Shown: one piece after another, positions 1 through 8,779 of the stretch
Layout: every line of letters starts with the position of its first letter
How positions within the stretch are numbered: the first letter of the stretch is position 1
Source: JANSWO01 sp964351875
GTDB taxonomy: Bacteria; Pseudomonadota; Gammaproteobacteria; Pseudomonadales; Azotimanducaceae
Direction of reading: 5' to 3'
Length of the DNA: 44,837 nucleotides
NCBI GenBank assembly: GCA_964351875.1
Contig: CAYGQC010000011.1
Span: forward strand, 1-44,837
The notes under the pieces: model-generated
What the model was told of the DNA's origin: nothing
Database searches by the model: none
What the model saw: the letters and a program-made list of their open reading frames with translations, nothing else
Translations under genes and position numbers: made by a program

Positions 1-108
1 ATGGTTGCGATCCATGATGATGGCGAGATGCCGCAGGGGGGCGTCAGCGGGCTGCTCCGCTGGCTTGCCGCTGCGTACGGCCTGGAACGAGCCGTCCGCT
101 TCAGTCAT
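1..108 (-). CDS. uppS: Undecaprenyl diphosphate synthase, N-terminal part (cut by window edge)
   Basis: The first 36 codons run off the window start. UppS condenses isoprenyl diphosphates with farnesyl diphosphate to make the C55 lipid carrier for peptidoglycan. The visible N-terminus ends in HLAIIMDRNH, which matches the family's first conserved motif (HxAIIMDGNxRWA); the Asp in MD is the catalytic, Mg-binding residue. The ATG at 106-108 is chosen; an in-frame GTG lies three codons upstream and an in-frame TGA at 187-189 closes the frame. The position downstream of frr is the usual one. Oddity: the Gly that normally follows the catalytic Asp is Arg here. Confidence 0.85.
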   Translation of the reverse strand, partial: MTEADGSFQAVRSGKPAEQPADAPLRHLAIIMDRNH

Positions 109-210
109 GTCGACCACGCAACCCGCAGCAAAGGGCAGTCTCGCCTTGAGCGCCAGCGAGGCGTTGATGGGTAAACACGAGGTTAATCATGGTGCCGGGT
201 TCCTTTCGGC

Positions 211-768
211 TCAGATCTGCATCAGATCCGATTCTTTGGAGTCCAGTTCCTGATCGATGTGTTTGACGTGCACATCCGTGAGTTTCTGGATGGCTTCTTC
301 AGCCTTGTGCGCTTCGTCTTCAGCGACCTCTTTCTCCTTTGCCAGGTCACGCACATCGGAGATAGCGTCTCGACGGATATTGCGTACCGCAATGCGAGCA
401 TTCTCAGCCTCGGCGCGTGCTTGCTTGACCAGATCCTTTCGGTTTTCTTCCGTCAGGGCCGGCATCGGCAAACGGATGACATCGCCCGAGGTATTCGGCG
501 TGATGCCGATATCGCTGGTCATGATCGCCTTCTCGATGGCGCCGATGAGCCCCTTTTCCCAGGGCGAGATAACCAGTGTGCGGCCATCTTCAACGTTGAT
601 CGCGCTGACCTGATTGAGCGGCGTCGGTACGTCGTAGTAGGAGATTTCGATAGAATCGAGCAAAGACGGATTCGCCCGGCCTGTGCGAATTCTCGCAAAA
701 GCTGTTCGCAGCGATTCCAGGCTTTTGCCCATACGCTCTTCCGCATCGTCGCAAATTTCGTCAACCAC
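211..768 (-). CDS. frr: Ribosome recycling factor
   Basis: 185 residues, the same length as E. coli RRF. RRF works with EF-G to split post-termination ribosomes. Family signatures are visible: RIRTGRANPSLLD near residue 27, YYDVPTPLNQ near 44, the central RLPMPALTEENRKDL, and ARIAVRNIRRDA in the second half of the long three-helix bundle. It starts at GTG (766-768), which gives exactly the family length; an in-frame stop lies about 13 codons upstream with no ATG between. It is the fourth gene of the rpsB-tsf-pyrH-frr-uppS series, 136 bp downstream of pyrH. Confidence 0.97.
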   Translation of the reverse strand: MVDEICDDAEERMGKSLESLRTAFARIRTGRANPSLLDSIEISYYDVPTPLNQVSAINVEDGRTLVISPWEKGLIGAIEKAIMTSDIGITPNTSGDVIRLPMPALTEENRKDLVKQARAEAENARIAVRNIRRDAISDVRDLAKEKEVAEDEAHKAEEAIQKLTDVHVKHIDQELDSKESDLMQI

Positions 769-904
769 TGTGGTGTTGTCTCTTAGCCTGTTTTAGTACG
801 TGAAAGCTGGCGCGCAGACAATCAAGATAACGGGCGCTGCTCATAGCAAGGATCTGTCGCCAGCACCTGTGTCTCCCCCTACCGCCATGAGCGCGCACAG
901 CGAC

Positions 905-1606
905 TCATGCATTGATCCGGGTTCCTACTGTCTCACCATCGACGAAACGGGTCAAAACACCGGGCTCATTCATATCGAAAACAACGAGCGGCATATCATG
1001 ATCGCGACAAAGACAGATTGCCGTGAGGTCCATCACCTTGAGATCGCGCGCGATCACCTCGTCGTAGCTTAGCGAGTCAAATCGCTCAGCATCTGGCACT
1101 AGCATCGGGTCAGCGCTATAGACGCCATCAACTTTAGTGCCCTTCAGAACCGCGTCAGCCTGGATCTCGATGCCACGCAGGCAAGCCGCTGAGTCGGTGG
1201 TGAAAAAGGGGCTGCCTGTACCGGCGACGCAGATAACAACTCGCCCCTGCGCAAGGGAAGTCACGGCACGATCCCGGGAATACCCTTCTGCAACGGATGC
1301 AATCTCAAACGCCGACAGTACGTCGGCGCCGATACCCTGGCTTCGTAGCACATCACGGAAGGCAAGACCGTTCATTATGGTGGCCATCATGCCCATGTGA
1401 TCGCCGGTCACCCGGTCCATACCGGCTGCCTGCAGGGCAGCGCCCCGGAACAGGTTGCCGCCGCCGAGAACGATAGCGAGCTGTATCCCCTTGGCAAGGA
1501 CCGGCCGAATCTCCTCGGCCAGGCGTTCAAGTACCTTCGGGTCAATGCCGAAATCGCGATCGCCCGCCAGTGCCTCACCGCTCAGTTTGAGGAGTAGCCG
1601 GCGCAC
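905..1606 (-). CDS. pyrH: Uridylate (UMP) kinase
   Basis: 233 residues of the amino-acid-kinase fold. It phosphorylates UMP to UDP. Visible motifs: KLSGEAL (phosphate loop, residues 7-13), VLGGGNLFRG near 46-55, GDHMGMMATIMNGLA, and AGTGSPFFTTDSAACLRG, which binds UMP. The start is GTG at 1604-1606, four bases after the tsf stop; no ATG/GTG/TTG lies in frame in the preceding codons I checked. The protein is a little shorter at the N-terminus than the 241-residue E. coli enzyme. Tight spacing implies co-transcription and probably translational coupling with tsf. Confidence 0.96.
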   Translation of the reverse strand: MRRLLLKLSGEALAGDRDFGIDPKVLERLAEEIRPVLAKGIQLAIVLGGGNLFRGAALQAAGMDRVTGDHMGMMATIMNGLAFRDVLRSQGIGADVLSAFEIASVAEGYSRDRAVTSLAQGRVVICVAGTGSPFFTTDSAACLRGIEIQADAVLKGTKVDGVYSADPMLVPDAERFDSLSYDEVIARDLKVMDLTAICLCRDHDMPLVVFDMNEPGVLTRFVDGETVGTRINA

Positions 1607-1610
1607 GGTA

Positions 1611-2474
1611 CTACTGATCGCCGCGGAGCTGAGCCTGCACTTCGGCGGCGAAGTCAGTCGTGTCCTTCTCTATGCCTTCACCCACCTCAAATCGGTGGAA
1701 TGAGCCAACGCTCGCACCAGCCGACTTCAGAAGTGCCGACACTTTCGTATTCGGGTCTTTGACAAACGCCTGCTCGGTGAGTGACACCTCAGCGAGGAAC
1801 TTACGTATGCGCCCTTCAATCATTTTCTCGATAATTTCCGGGGGCTTACCCGATTCTTCTGCCTGAGCTGTGAAGATTTCACGCTCCTTCGCAATCACGT
1901 CGGCGGAGACCTCGGCCGGCGCGACGACCATCGGGCTGGTCGCGGTGATATGCATGGCGATATCGCGCCCTAGCTCGACATCGTCGCTGCCCTCGATGTG
2001 GACCAGGGTGCCCTTGCGCTGATCCGTGTGCAGGTAGCTGACGACGCGACCGCTATCGACCTTGATCAGAGCGACACGACGGATAGACAGGTTCTCCCCG
2101 ATGGACTGGACGAGCGATTCGCGCTCGCCCTCAAGGCCCAGCGCTGCAACGTCGTCAGTGCCCTTGGCAAGAGCCGTATCGGCGACCTTCGCAACAAACG
2201 CGATGAACTGCTCGTTCTTGGCCGCAAAGTCTGTCTCGATATTGATTTCAGCCAATACGCCCGTCTTGCCGTCATCGCTCACGCGCACGGCCAGCAGGCC
2301 CTCGGCGGCAGTCCGATCGGCCTTTTTGGCGGCTTTAACCGCGCTGTTCTTGCGCAGCAGGTCGATCGCGGCATCCATGTCACCGTCGGCCTCGGTCAGC
2401 GCTTTCTTGCAATCCATCATGCCGAGCCCGGTTCGCTCCCGAAGCTCCTTCACCATCGCAGCGGTAACTGCCAT
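1611..2474 (-). CDS. tsf: Translation elongation factor Ts
   Basis: 287 residues (E. coli 283). EF-Ts is the guanine nucleotide exchange factor for EF-Tu. The N-terminal UBA-like domain contains VKELRERTGLGMMDCKKAL. The core TDFAAKNEQF motif, whose Asp-Phe contacts EF-Tu, lies near residues 80-90. Its ATG shares one base with the rpsB stop (TAATG), as expected for the conserved rpsB-tsf operon. Confidence 0.97.
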   Translation of the reverse strand: MAVTAAMVKELRERTGLGMMDCKKALTEADGDMDAAIDLLRKNSAVKAAKKADRTAAEGLLAVRVSDDGKTGVLAEINIETDFAAKNEQFIAFVAKVADTALAKGTDDVAALGLEGERESLVQSIGENLSIRRVALIKVDSGRVVSYLHTDQRKGTLVHIEGSDDVELGRDIAMHITATSPMVVAPAEVSADVIAKEREIFTAQAEESGKPPEIIEKMIEGRIRKFLAEVSLTEQAFVKDPNTKVSALLKSAGASVGSFHRFEVGEGIEKDTTDFAAEVQAQLRGDQ

Positions 2475-3346
2475 TAGCCTTTCTCCTGCTCAGCGCCTGC
2501 ATCTGCTGCCGGAGCTGCATCGTCTGCGACTGGGGCTGCCTCGGGCGCTTCTACCGCAGGGGTTGCTTCTACTACCGCTGGCGCTGCTTCGGCCTCGGGT
2601 GCTGCGGCGACCGCCGCGACTGGCTCGCTGACTTCGACAAACTCGTCGGCGCTGACGTCACCAGCTTTGGCAAGTTTGCCGTCTTCTACGGCGTCTGCCA
2701 TCGCTGATACGTAGAGCCGAACCGCGCGGATGGCGTCATCGTTGCCTGGAATAACGTGGTCAACACCTGCCGGATCGCTGTTTGTATCAACGATGCCAAT
2801 GACCGGAATGCCGAGTTTGTTGGCTTCGGTAATCGCGATGTGCTCGTGCTGCACGTCGACAACAAACATCGCATCGGGCAATCCGCCCATTTCCTTGATA
2901 CCGCCGAGGCTTCGCTCCAGCTTTTCCATCAACCGGGTTTTGGTCAGCGCTTCGCGCTTGGTCAGCTTCTCGAAGGTACCATCTTCGGCCTGGGTTTCGA
3001 GTTCCTGGAGGCGCTTGATCGACTGGCGAATGGTCTTGTAGTTGGTGAGCATTCCGCCCAACCAGCGTTGATCGACATAGGGCATGCCAACGCGAGATGC
3101 CTGCTCCGCGATGACCGCTGACGCTGCGCGCTTCGTGCCGACAAACAGTATTTTCTTGCCCCTGGTCGACATCTTGCGAACTTCTTCCAAGGCGTCGTTG
3201 AACGCAGGCAGCGTCTTTTCGAGGTTGATGATGTGGATCTTGTTGCGAGCACCAAAGATGTACTGATCCATCTTCGGGTTCCAGAACCGGGTCTGGTGAC
3301 CGAAATGCACGCCCGCAGCGAGCATGTCGCGCATGGTAATAGACAT
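2474..3346 (-). CDS. rpsB: 30S ribosomal protein S2
   Basis: 290 residues. The S2 core is unmistakable: MRDMLAAGVHFGHQTRFWNPKM at the N-terminus (given here as a motif spanning residues 5-26), GTKRAAS near 70, RWLGGMLTN near 94, and PDAMFVVDVQHEHIAITEA. E. coli S2 has 241 residues; the extra length is a C-terminal tail of about 55 residues rich in Ala, Pro, Glu and Asp, low in complexity and probably disordered. The ribosome binding site AAGGAAG lies about 6 bases before the ATG. First gene of the operon. Confidence 0.97.
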   Translation of the reverse strand: MSITMRDMLAAGVHFGHQTRFWNPKMDQYIFGARNKIHIINLEKTLPAFNDALEEVRKMSTRGKKILFVGTKRAASAVIAEQASRVGMPYVDQRWLGGMLTNYKTIRQSIKRLQELETQAEDGTFEKLTKREALTKTRLMEKLERSLGGIKEMGGLPDAMFVVDVQHEHIAITEANKLGIPVIGIVDTNSDPAGVDHVIPGNDDAIRAVRLYVSAMADAVEDGKLAKAGDVSADEFVEVSEPVAAVAAAPEAEAAPAVVEATPAVEAPEAAPVADDAAPAADAGAEQEKG

Positions 3347-3582
3347 AATTTTCTTCCTTTAGGGTTAGCTTGCGGCGCAAAGCGCTGCACAAATTCGCAC
3401 TCCAGTCAGGCAAACCTGGGATCTTGTGCAGATCCGGGGCACCCAAGCCTGAGCATAGGGAGAGCGAACGATGTAAAACCGGGCAGCTTGAAGCCAATCC
3501 CGGCGATGGTGTTGTGTAGCCCGGCCACAGCCTTTGCTGACGGAACCCGGGGCTACTCACGTTGCCCGGACAGATCCGAGCG
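3347..3582 (-). promoter_or_regulatory. Candidate rpsB 5' leader (long UTR)
   Basis: If transcription starts just downstream of the -10 element at 3589-3594, the rpsB mRNA has a leader of about 235 nucleotides before its strong ribosome binding site. Long structured rpsB leaders are known in Gammaproteobacteria, where S2 represses its own operon. The stretch has no convincing ORF on either strand. I did not establish a secondary structure or a match to a known leader family. Confidence 0.45.
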
Positions 3583-3588
3583 GCGCGC

Positions 3589-3617
3589 TTTATACCATAG
3601 CCGCACAACCCTAAAAA
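3589..3617 (-). promoter_or_regulatory. Predicted rpsB promoter with extended -10 and GC-rich discriminator
   Basis: On the minus strand TATAAA (3589-3594) is preceded by TGG, an extended -10, and followed by GCGCGCC. Seventeen bases upstream is TTTTTA (3612-3617), a weak -35. A GC-rich discriminator next to an extended -10 is typical of ribosomal-protein promoters under stringent (ppGpp) control, including rpsB in enterics. The placement upstream of rpsB supports the call; there is no experimental evidence. Confidence 0.55.
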
Positions 3618-3958
3618 GCCCTAACGTGCCGGGCTCGCGGGGCTTTGGTTCCAAATCACGAGCTCGCGGCCAAGCAAATGGCGTTGCGCGAAGCAAAACC
3701 TGCGGCAATGCGCCAGAAACGTCATAATCATTGCCAGCGCGACGCCAGTCGTTCGGAGCAGACATTGGCATGTCCTGGCTATGGCCGACTAAGGCTAACC
3801 GTGGACAGCCAGCATCTGGACACGGCTCGCACAGATGCTTTGCTCCCGATGCGGCATGACATTGCCGTCGGCGTTCGAACACACGGCCTGTTGCCGGCAT
3901 CTGAGCGGGCGAAATGGCGAGAAATAGCGAAATAGCGAGCGGGAAAGACCAGGACACT
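3618..3958. other. Divergent intergenic region between rpsB and map
   Basis: About 340 bp between the rpsB promoter and the map start. Open frames here on the minus strand run on antisense to map and look like shadows. The map-proximal end carries three near-copies of GAAATRGCGA (about 3911-3938). The region should contain the map promoter, but I could not pick a convincing -35/-10 pair. Confidence 0.4.
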
Positions 3959-4756
3959 ATGGCGGTACCACGACTCACGGCGGACGAAGCCGACAAGATG
4001 CGCGCTGCGGGCAAGCTCGCGGCCAGCGTGCTCGACATGATCACCCCACACGTTCGAGCCGGAGTAAGCACCGGGGAGCTTGATCGCCTGTGCCACCGTT
4101 TCATCGAGGACGAGCTTAGCGCCGTTGCTGCGCCGCTGGGCTACGGCGGTGGCGGCGGCGTACCGCCCTTCCCGAAAGCGACCTGCACGTCGGTCAACCA
4201 TGTGGTTTGCCACGGCATCCCATCCGACACCAAGGTTCTGAAACAGGGAGATGCGCTCAATATCGATGTCACTGTGATCAAGGACGGCTTTCACGGTGAC
4301 ACAAGCAAAATGTTCGTTATCGGCAAAGCGCCGGTTTTGATCAATCGGCTCGTTCAGGTCACCCAGGAATGCCTGTACGCCGGCATCGCCTGCGTGCGCC
4401 CCGGCGCCTATCTGGGCGAGATTGGTGCAGCTATTGAGGCAATCGCGAAAGCGAATCGGTTTTCGGTTGTACGGGACTTCTGCGGCCATGGCATCGGCGC
4501 GGTGTTTCACGACGAACCTCAAGTTCTGCACTACAAGACCCGGGACAAAGGCATCCGTTTGGAGCCAGGCATGGCCTTCACCATTGAACCCATGATCAAT
4601 GCCGGTAAACGCGACGTGCGAGTGTTGCCCGATGGCTGGACCGCTGTGACCAAAGACCACAAAGCATCGGCCCAATGGGAGCACACTCTGATGGTGACGG
4701 AATCGGGATTCGAGGTTTTCACGCTGCGAGCGGATGAAGTACCACCATGGAAATGA
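3959..4756 (+). CDS. map: Type I methionine aminopeptidase
   Basis: 265 residues. It removes the initiator Met from nascent proteins. The metal ligands sit in standard contexts: NIDVTVIKDGFHGDTSK (two Asp), FCGHGIG (His), FTIEPM (Glu) and QWEHTLMV (Glu); the substrate-binding His is in NHVVCHGIP. Compared with E. coli MAP there is a Gly-rich insertion of about six residues after LGY (residues 61-66). The start is ATG 3959 (MAVPRLTADE), with AGGA just upstream; an in-frame ATG at 3914 would add 15 residues from the repetitive upstream DNA and is less likely. Divergent from rpsB; its 3' end overlaps glnD. Confidence 0.96.
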   Translation: MAVPRLTADEADKMRAAGKLAASVLDMITPHVRAGVSTGELDRLCHRFIEDELSAVAAPLGYGGGGGVPPFPKATCTSVNHVVCHGIPSDTKVLKQGDALNIDVTVIKDGFHGDTSKMFVIGKAPVLINRLVQVTQECLYAGIACVRPGAYLGEIGAAIEAIAKANRFSVVRDFCGHGIGAVFHDEPQVLHYKTRDKGIRLEPGMAFTIEPMINAGKRDVRVLPDGWTAVTKDHKASAQWEHTLMVTESGFEVFTLRADEVPPWK

Positions 4757-7499
4757 GCTTGTGACTAACGCACCGAGGCCCGGCCCAACGAGGGAAGTGC
4801 TTCCAGGTACGCCGGCGGTAAGTTTGCTCGGGAACGATGGCTTCGATGCCCTGCGCCGAAGCTCGCGAACGCGCCTTGGTAATCATCGCTCGAGCATTGA
4901 AGAGTCGTATTGGGCAGCCGAAGATATCGATCTTCTGATCGCCCGACACACGCAGTTTCACGACACCATGCTGCGCGAGCTCTGGCAGACCTTGATGAGT
5001 GACGATGCCCGCAATGATCTTGCGCTCTACGCCGTCGGTGGCTACGGACGCGGCGAGCTACACCCCTACTCAGACATCGATTTGTTGATACTGACGCGGG
5101 GCCGGAAAAAGCATAACGAACAGATTGCCGACTTTGTTCGCTTCCTCTGGGACATCGGCTTGGAAGTTGGCCACTCCGTTCGCAGCATCCGTGAATGTGG
5201 CACGGAAGCCGCGGGCGATCTGACCGTCTACACCGCCCTGCTGGAGCGCCGCCTGTTGGTGGGCAAGCGCAGGCTCTCAGAAAAGCTCGACCGGCGTATG
5301 AACCGGCGGCGCCTGTGGCCGAGCGCAAAATTCTTTCACGCCAAAGTCCAGGAACAGGACGATCGCCACAGCCGCTACGACAACATCGAGTACGGGCTCG
5401 AGCCGAACGTCAAGCACTCGCCTGGCGGGCTGCGCGATCTACACACGGCGCTCTGGATCATGCAGCGCGAGTTTGTCACCCGGGATCCGAACGAGTTGGA
5501 AGCCCTCGGCATCCTGACCGCGGTAGAGCGGCAGTGGCTCGACAACGGCCGGCGATTTCTCTGGTGGGTCCGCTTCGGTCTACACATCATGGCGGGGCGC
5601 GAACAGGATCACCTGCAGTTCGAATTTCAGCGTCAGCTGGCGGCGCGCAGTGGCTACGTCGATAGCGACGCTAAGCTGGCCGTGGAGCACTTCATGCAGG
5701 ACTACTACAGTCACGTGCTCGAGCTTCGCGAGGTTAATGACATCCTGCTGCAGCACTTTCGCGAGACGATCGTCGATAACCGCAGGCGACGATCGATCAC
5801 GGAGATCGATGAGGATTTCTGCCTTCACGGTGACTACCTCGCTTTTAGGGAAGGCGTCAGTCCCAGCGACAAGCCTTCGCTCATGCTGAAGGTTTTCCTC
5901 ACGCTGGCGCAGGGTGAGCACATTGCCGGCGTGCGCGCCTCAACTATCCGCGTTATCCGCGATAACCTCTATCTGATCGACGATGATTTTCGCAGCAACC
6001 CGGAACACGCGAAGCTGTTCATGACCTTGCTGCAGGTACCGAACGCGCTCGTGTCCCAGCTAACGCGAATGCGACGATATGGCGTACTGGGCCGTTACAT
6101 CCCTCAGTTCGGCGAGATCATCGGCCAGATGCAACACGATCTGTTCCACATCTACACGGTCGACGCGCACACCATGGCCTTGGTGAAGAACCTGCGGCGC
6201 TTCTTCTTCAGCGAAAGCGAGGAAGAGTTTCCAGTCGCCTGTCACGCGATCAGGGCTGTCCCAAAGGTGGAGTTGCTCTACATCGCGGGCCTCTTCCACG
6301 ATATCGGCAAAGGTCGAGGCGGTGATCACTCAGAGCTTGGCGCGCAGTTTGTTGAACCCTTCTGCAAACAGCACGGCCTGTCTGACACGGATACCGCTCT
6401 TGTTGTCTGGCTGGTGCGCGAACACCTGACGATGTCGAGCGTCTCCCAACGCAAGGACATCCATGATCCCGACGAGATCTTCGAATTCGCCGGGTTCGTG
6501 AAGTCGGAAATGCGCTTGAACTATCTCTACGCGTTGACCGTTGCCGACATCTGCGCGACCAACCCGACACTGTGGAATGCCTGGCGCGCGTCGCTGATGA
6601 CCTCGCTGTACACGTCAACCCGGCGAGCACTACGTCAGGGGCTCGAAGATGCCGCTGATCGAAAAGAGTCGATCGTGGCGGTGAAAGAACGCGCGACAGA
6701 ACGACTACTCGACCGAGGCGTTACGCAGGCGCAGATCGACAAGATCTGGGAGATCCCCAGTGCGGATTTCTTCCTGCGCCACAGCGCCCGAGACGTTGCC
6801 GACATCACTGCCGCCGTTGCGGACCACGACATAACCGCTGGATCGTTAGTGTTGGTGCGTGATGCGGGTTCCAGGCTCGACGATGACGTGCTGACAGAGG
6901 TCTTTCTGTTCGCCCGCGATCAGCCGAAGCTGTTCTCCACCAGCGTCATCGTGCTCGACTCCCTGGAGCTGAGCGTACAGAGCGCCAATGTGTACACGGA
7001 CGATGACGGGCTATGCTTTAACAGCTACATGGTCATGTCGCGAGACGGCAACCCGGTCGTCAGCGATCAGGGCCGCCGCGAGAAGATTGAAAACGCATTG
7101 GCGGGCGCGCTGGCCAAGCTGCCGGAAACACCGGACCTGGTGAGCCGACGAGTACCGCGACAACTGCAGCAGCTATACAGCGCGGCGACGGTCACCATCT
7201 CCGCGGGCACCCATCCCGAGACGTCGATGCTGACCATCGAAGCTGCGGATCACCCGGGCGTGTTGGCGCTGATCGGCTCTCTTCTATCCGACAGCAAACT
7301 CACGGTTCTATCTGCGAGTATTACAACGCTGGGCGAGCGCATCGAAGACGTGTTCACGGTCACCGACGCGGACGGCAAGCCTCTACCGGACAGCGAAGAG
7401 ACCCGGGCAATCGAGCGCCAGCTAGCCGCAGCCATTGACGAAGGCCTCGGCGTGACCGACCCACGACGGCAATCGGGTCGAACTGGCGCCGCATCTTGA
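4734..7499 (+). CDS. glnD: PII uridylyltransferase / uridylyl-removing enzyme
   Basis: 921 residues. GlnD senses glutamine and modifies the PII signal protein GlnB/GlnK. Domain order: nucleotidyltransferase with GGYGRGELHPYSDIDLLIL at residues 102-120; a central linker; an HD uridylyl-removing domain with LFHDIGKGRGGDHSELG near residue 520; then two ACT domains, near 705-770 and 830-905 (MLTIEAADHPGVLALIGSLL begins the second). The ATG at 4734 overlaps the end of map by 23 bp; an in-frame GTG at 4761, just after the map stop, is an alternative start. E. coli GlnD is 890 residues. The stop overlaps the dapC start (TTGA). Confidence 0.95.
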   Translation: MKYHHGNELVTNAPRPGPTREVLPGTPAVSLLGNDGFDALRRSSRTRLGNHRSSIEESYWAAEDIDLLIARHTQFHDTMLRELWQTLMSDDARNDLALYAVGGYGRGELHPYSDIDLLILTRGRKKHNEQIADFVRFLWDIGLEVGHSVRSIRECGTEAAGDLTVYTALLERRLLVGKRRLSEKLDRRMNRRRLWPSAKFFHAKVQEQDDRHSRYDNIEYGLEPNVKHSPGGLRDLHTALWIMQREFVTRDPNELEALGILTAVERQWLDNGRRFLWWVRFGLHIMAGREQDHLQFEFQRQLAARSGYVDSDAKLAVEHFMQDYYSHVLELREVNDILLQHFRETIVDNRRRRSITEIDEDFCLHGDYLAFREGVSPSDKPSLMLKVFLTLAQGEHIAGVRASTIRVIRDNLYLIDDDFRSNPEHAKLFMTLLQVPNALVSQLTRMRRYGVLGRYIPQFGEIIGQMQHDLFHIYTVDAHTMALVKNLRRFFFSESEEEFPVACHAIRAVPKVELLYIAGLFHDIGKGRGGDHSELGAQFVEPFCKQHGLSDTDTALVVWLVREHLTMSSVSQRKDIHDPDEIFEFAGFVKSEMRLNYLYALTVADICATNPTLWNAWRASLMTSLYTSTRRALRQGLEDAADRKESIVAVKERATERLLDRGVTQAQIDKIWEIPSADFFLRHSARDVADITAAVADHDITAGSLVLVRDAGSRLDDDVLTEVFLFARDQPKLFSTSVIVLDSLELSVQSANVYTDDDGLCFNSYMVMSRDGNPVVSDQGRREKIENALAGALAKLPETPDLVSRRVPRQLQQLYSAATVTISAGTHPETSMLTIEAADHPGVLALIGSLLSDSKLTVLSASITTLGERIEDVFTVTDADGKPLPDSEETRAIERQLAAAIDEGLGVTDPRRQSGRTGAAS

Positions 7500-8688
7500 A
7501 TCCGCGGCTCGACCTGCTTCAGCCCTACCCGTTTCAACGCATGGCCGTGCTGTTCGACGGTGTGGTGCCCAACCCGGACATGCTGCCCATCGCCCTGTCC
7601 ATCGGCGAACCGAAGCATTCGGCGCCAGGATTTGTCGTCGAGGCATTGGCGGATCACGACCGTCTGATGCGCGGCCTCGGCACGTACCCGGCCACTCGCG
7701 GCAGCGACGAACTGCGCGCCGCATTCAGCCGCTGGGCAGGCCAGCGTTTCAACGCTCCTCTCGACCCGCAAACCCAGGTCCTGCCTGTCTCCGGCACCCG
7801 CGAAGCTCTGTTCTCCTTTGCTCAGGCGATGCTCCCCGACGGAAGCAATTGCCTGGTGGGGATGCCTAACCCGGGTTATCAGATCTACGAGGGCGCTGCC
7901 CTGTTGGCCGGCGCAACGCCGCTATATCTGCCCTGCACTCGCGACAATGGCTATGCCGTCGACTATTCGGCAATCACCGAGGCCCAGTGGCAACGGCTGT
8001 CGCTGATCTACCTGTGTAGCCCCGGCAATCCGACGGGACAAGTTGCCAGCAAAGCCGACCTGAGCGCGCTGATCGAGCTGGCGGACAGACACGACGTCAT
8101 CCTCGCGAGCGACGAGTGCTACAGCGAGATCTACATTGATGAGAACGAGGCGCCGCCGGGGCTCCTGCAGGTGGCCCGCGAGATGGGCAAGGACGACTAC
8201 GCCGGCCTGATGATCTTTCACTCGCTATCCAAACGCTCCAATCTGCCCGGCCTTCGATCCGGCTGCGTTGCAGGCGACGCGCGGTTGATCGAACGATATC
8301 TCACCTACCGCACCTATCACGGCGCCGCCATGCCAGCCCACGTTCAAGAGGTTTCGGCGCTCGCCTGGAGCGATGAGGCGCACGTTGCCGACAATCGCGA
8401 GCTGTATCGAGCAAAATTTGCAGCACGGTTCCCCTGCTTGAACCGCACTGCGACTTCACGACCCCGCAAGCCAGTTTCTACCTGTGGCTGCCCACACCCG
8501 AGGCGGATACCGACTTCGCCCGTCGCGCCTACGCCGACTACAACCTGAAGCTGCTGCCGGGCAGCTTCCTGGGCAGGGCGCCCAGCGGCAGAGTCAATCC
8601 TGGGGCCGGATACGTACGCATAGCACTGGTTGCACCACCAGCCGACTGCCAGGAAGCGATCGAACGACTTGCCAGCGCATTGAGCTGA
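7496..8688 (+). pseudogene. dapC: Succinyldiaminopimelate transaminase, interrupted by a frameshift
   Basis: Fold-type I PLP aminotransferase acting between DapD and DapE in the succinylase route to meso-diaminopimelate. The N-terminus MNPRLDLLQPYPFQRM is typical of DapC. CSPGNPTGQ, ASDECYSEIY and the PLP-lysine motif SLSKRSNLPGLRSG are all present. The start is TTG (7496) overlapping the glnD stop. Near 8425-8435 the frame breaks: after YRAKFAA the homology continues one base back (frame -1) as PLLEPHCDFTTPQASFYLWL and ends GYVRIALVAP...LASALS at TGA 8686-8688. The original frame runs on to 8548 as an unrelated Pro/Arg/Thr-rich tail. Both halves are otherwise well conserved, so a single-base sequencing error is at least as likely as a true mutation. 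Confidence 0.88.
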
Positions 8689-8779
8689 GCCCAACGGCCA
8701 AGACCCGCGCTCAAACGAAACCGCGGGACAGCACCCCTGCGGCCTGTCGCCCGATGAGTCCAGCGACTACAATCCGCTG

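Noticed and set aside
3779..4684. 301-residue open frame antisense to map
   Set aside because: Mirrors map; no recognisable domain.
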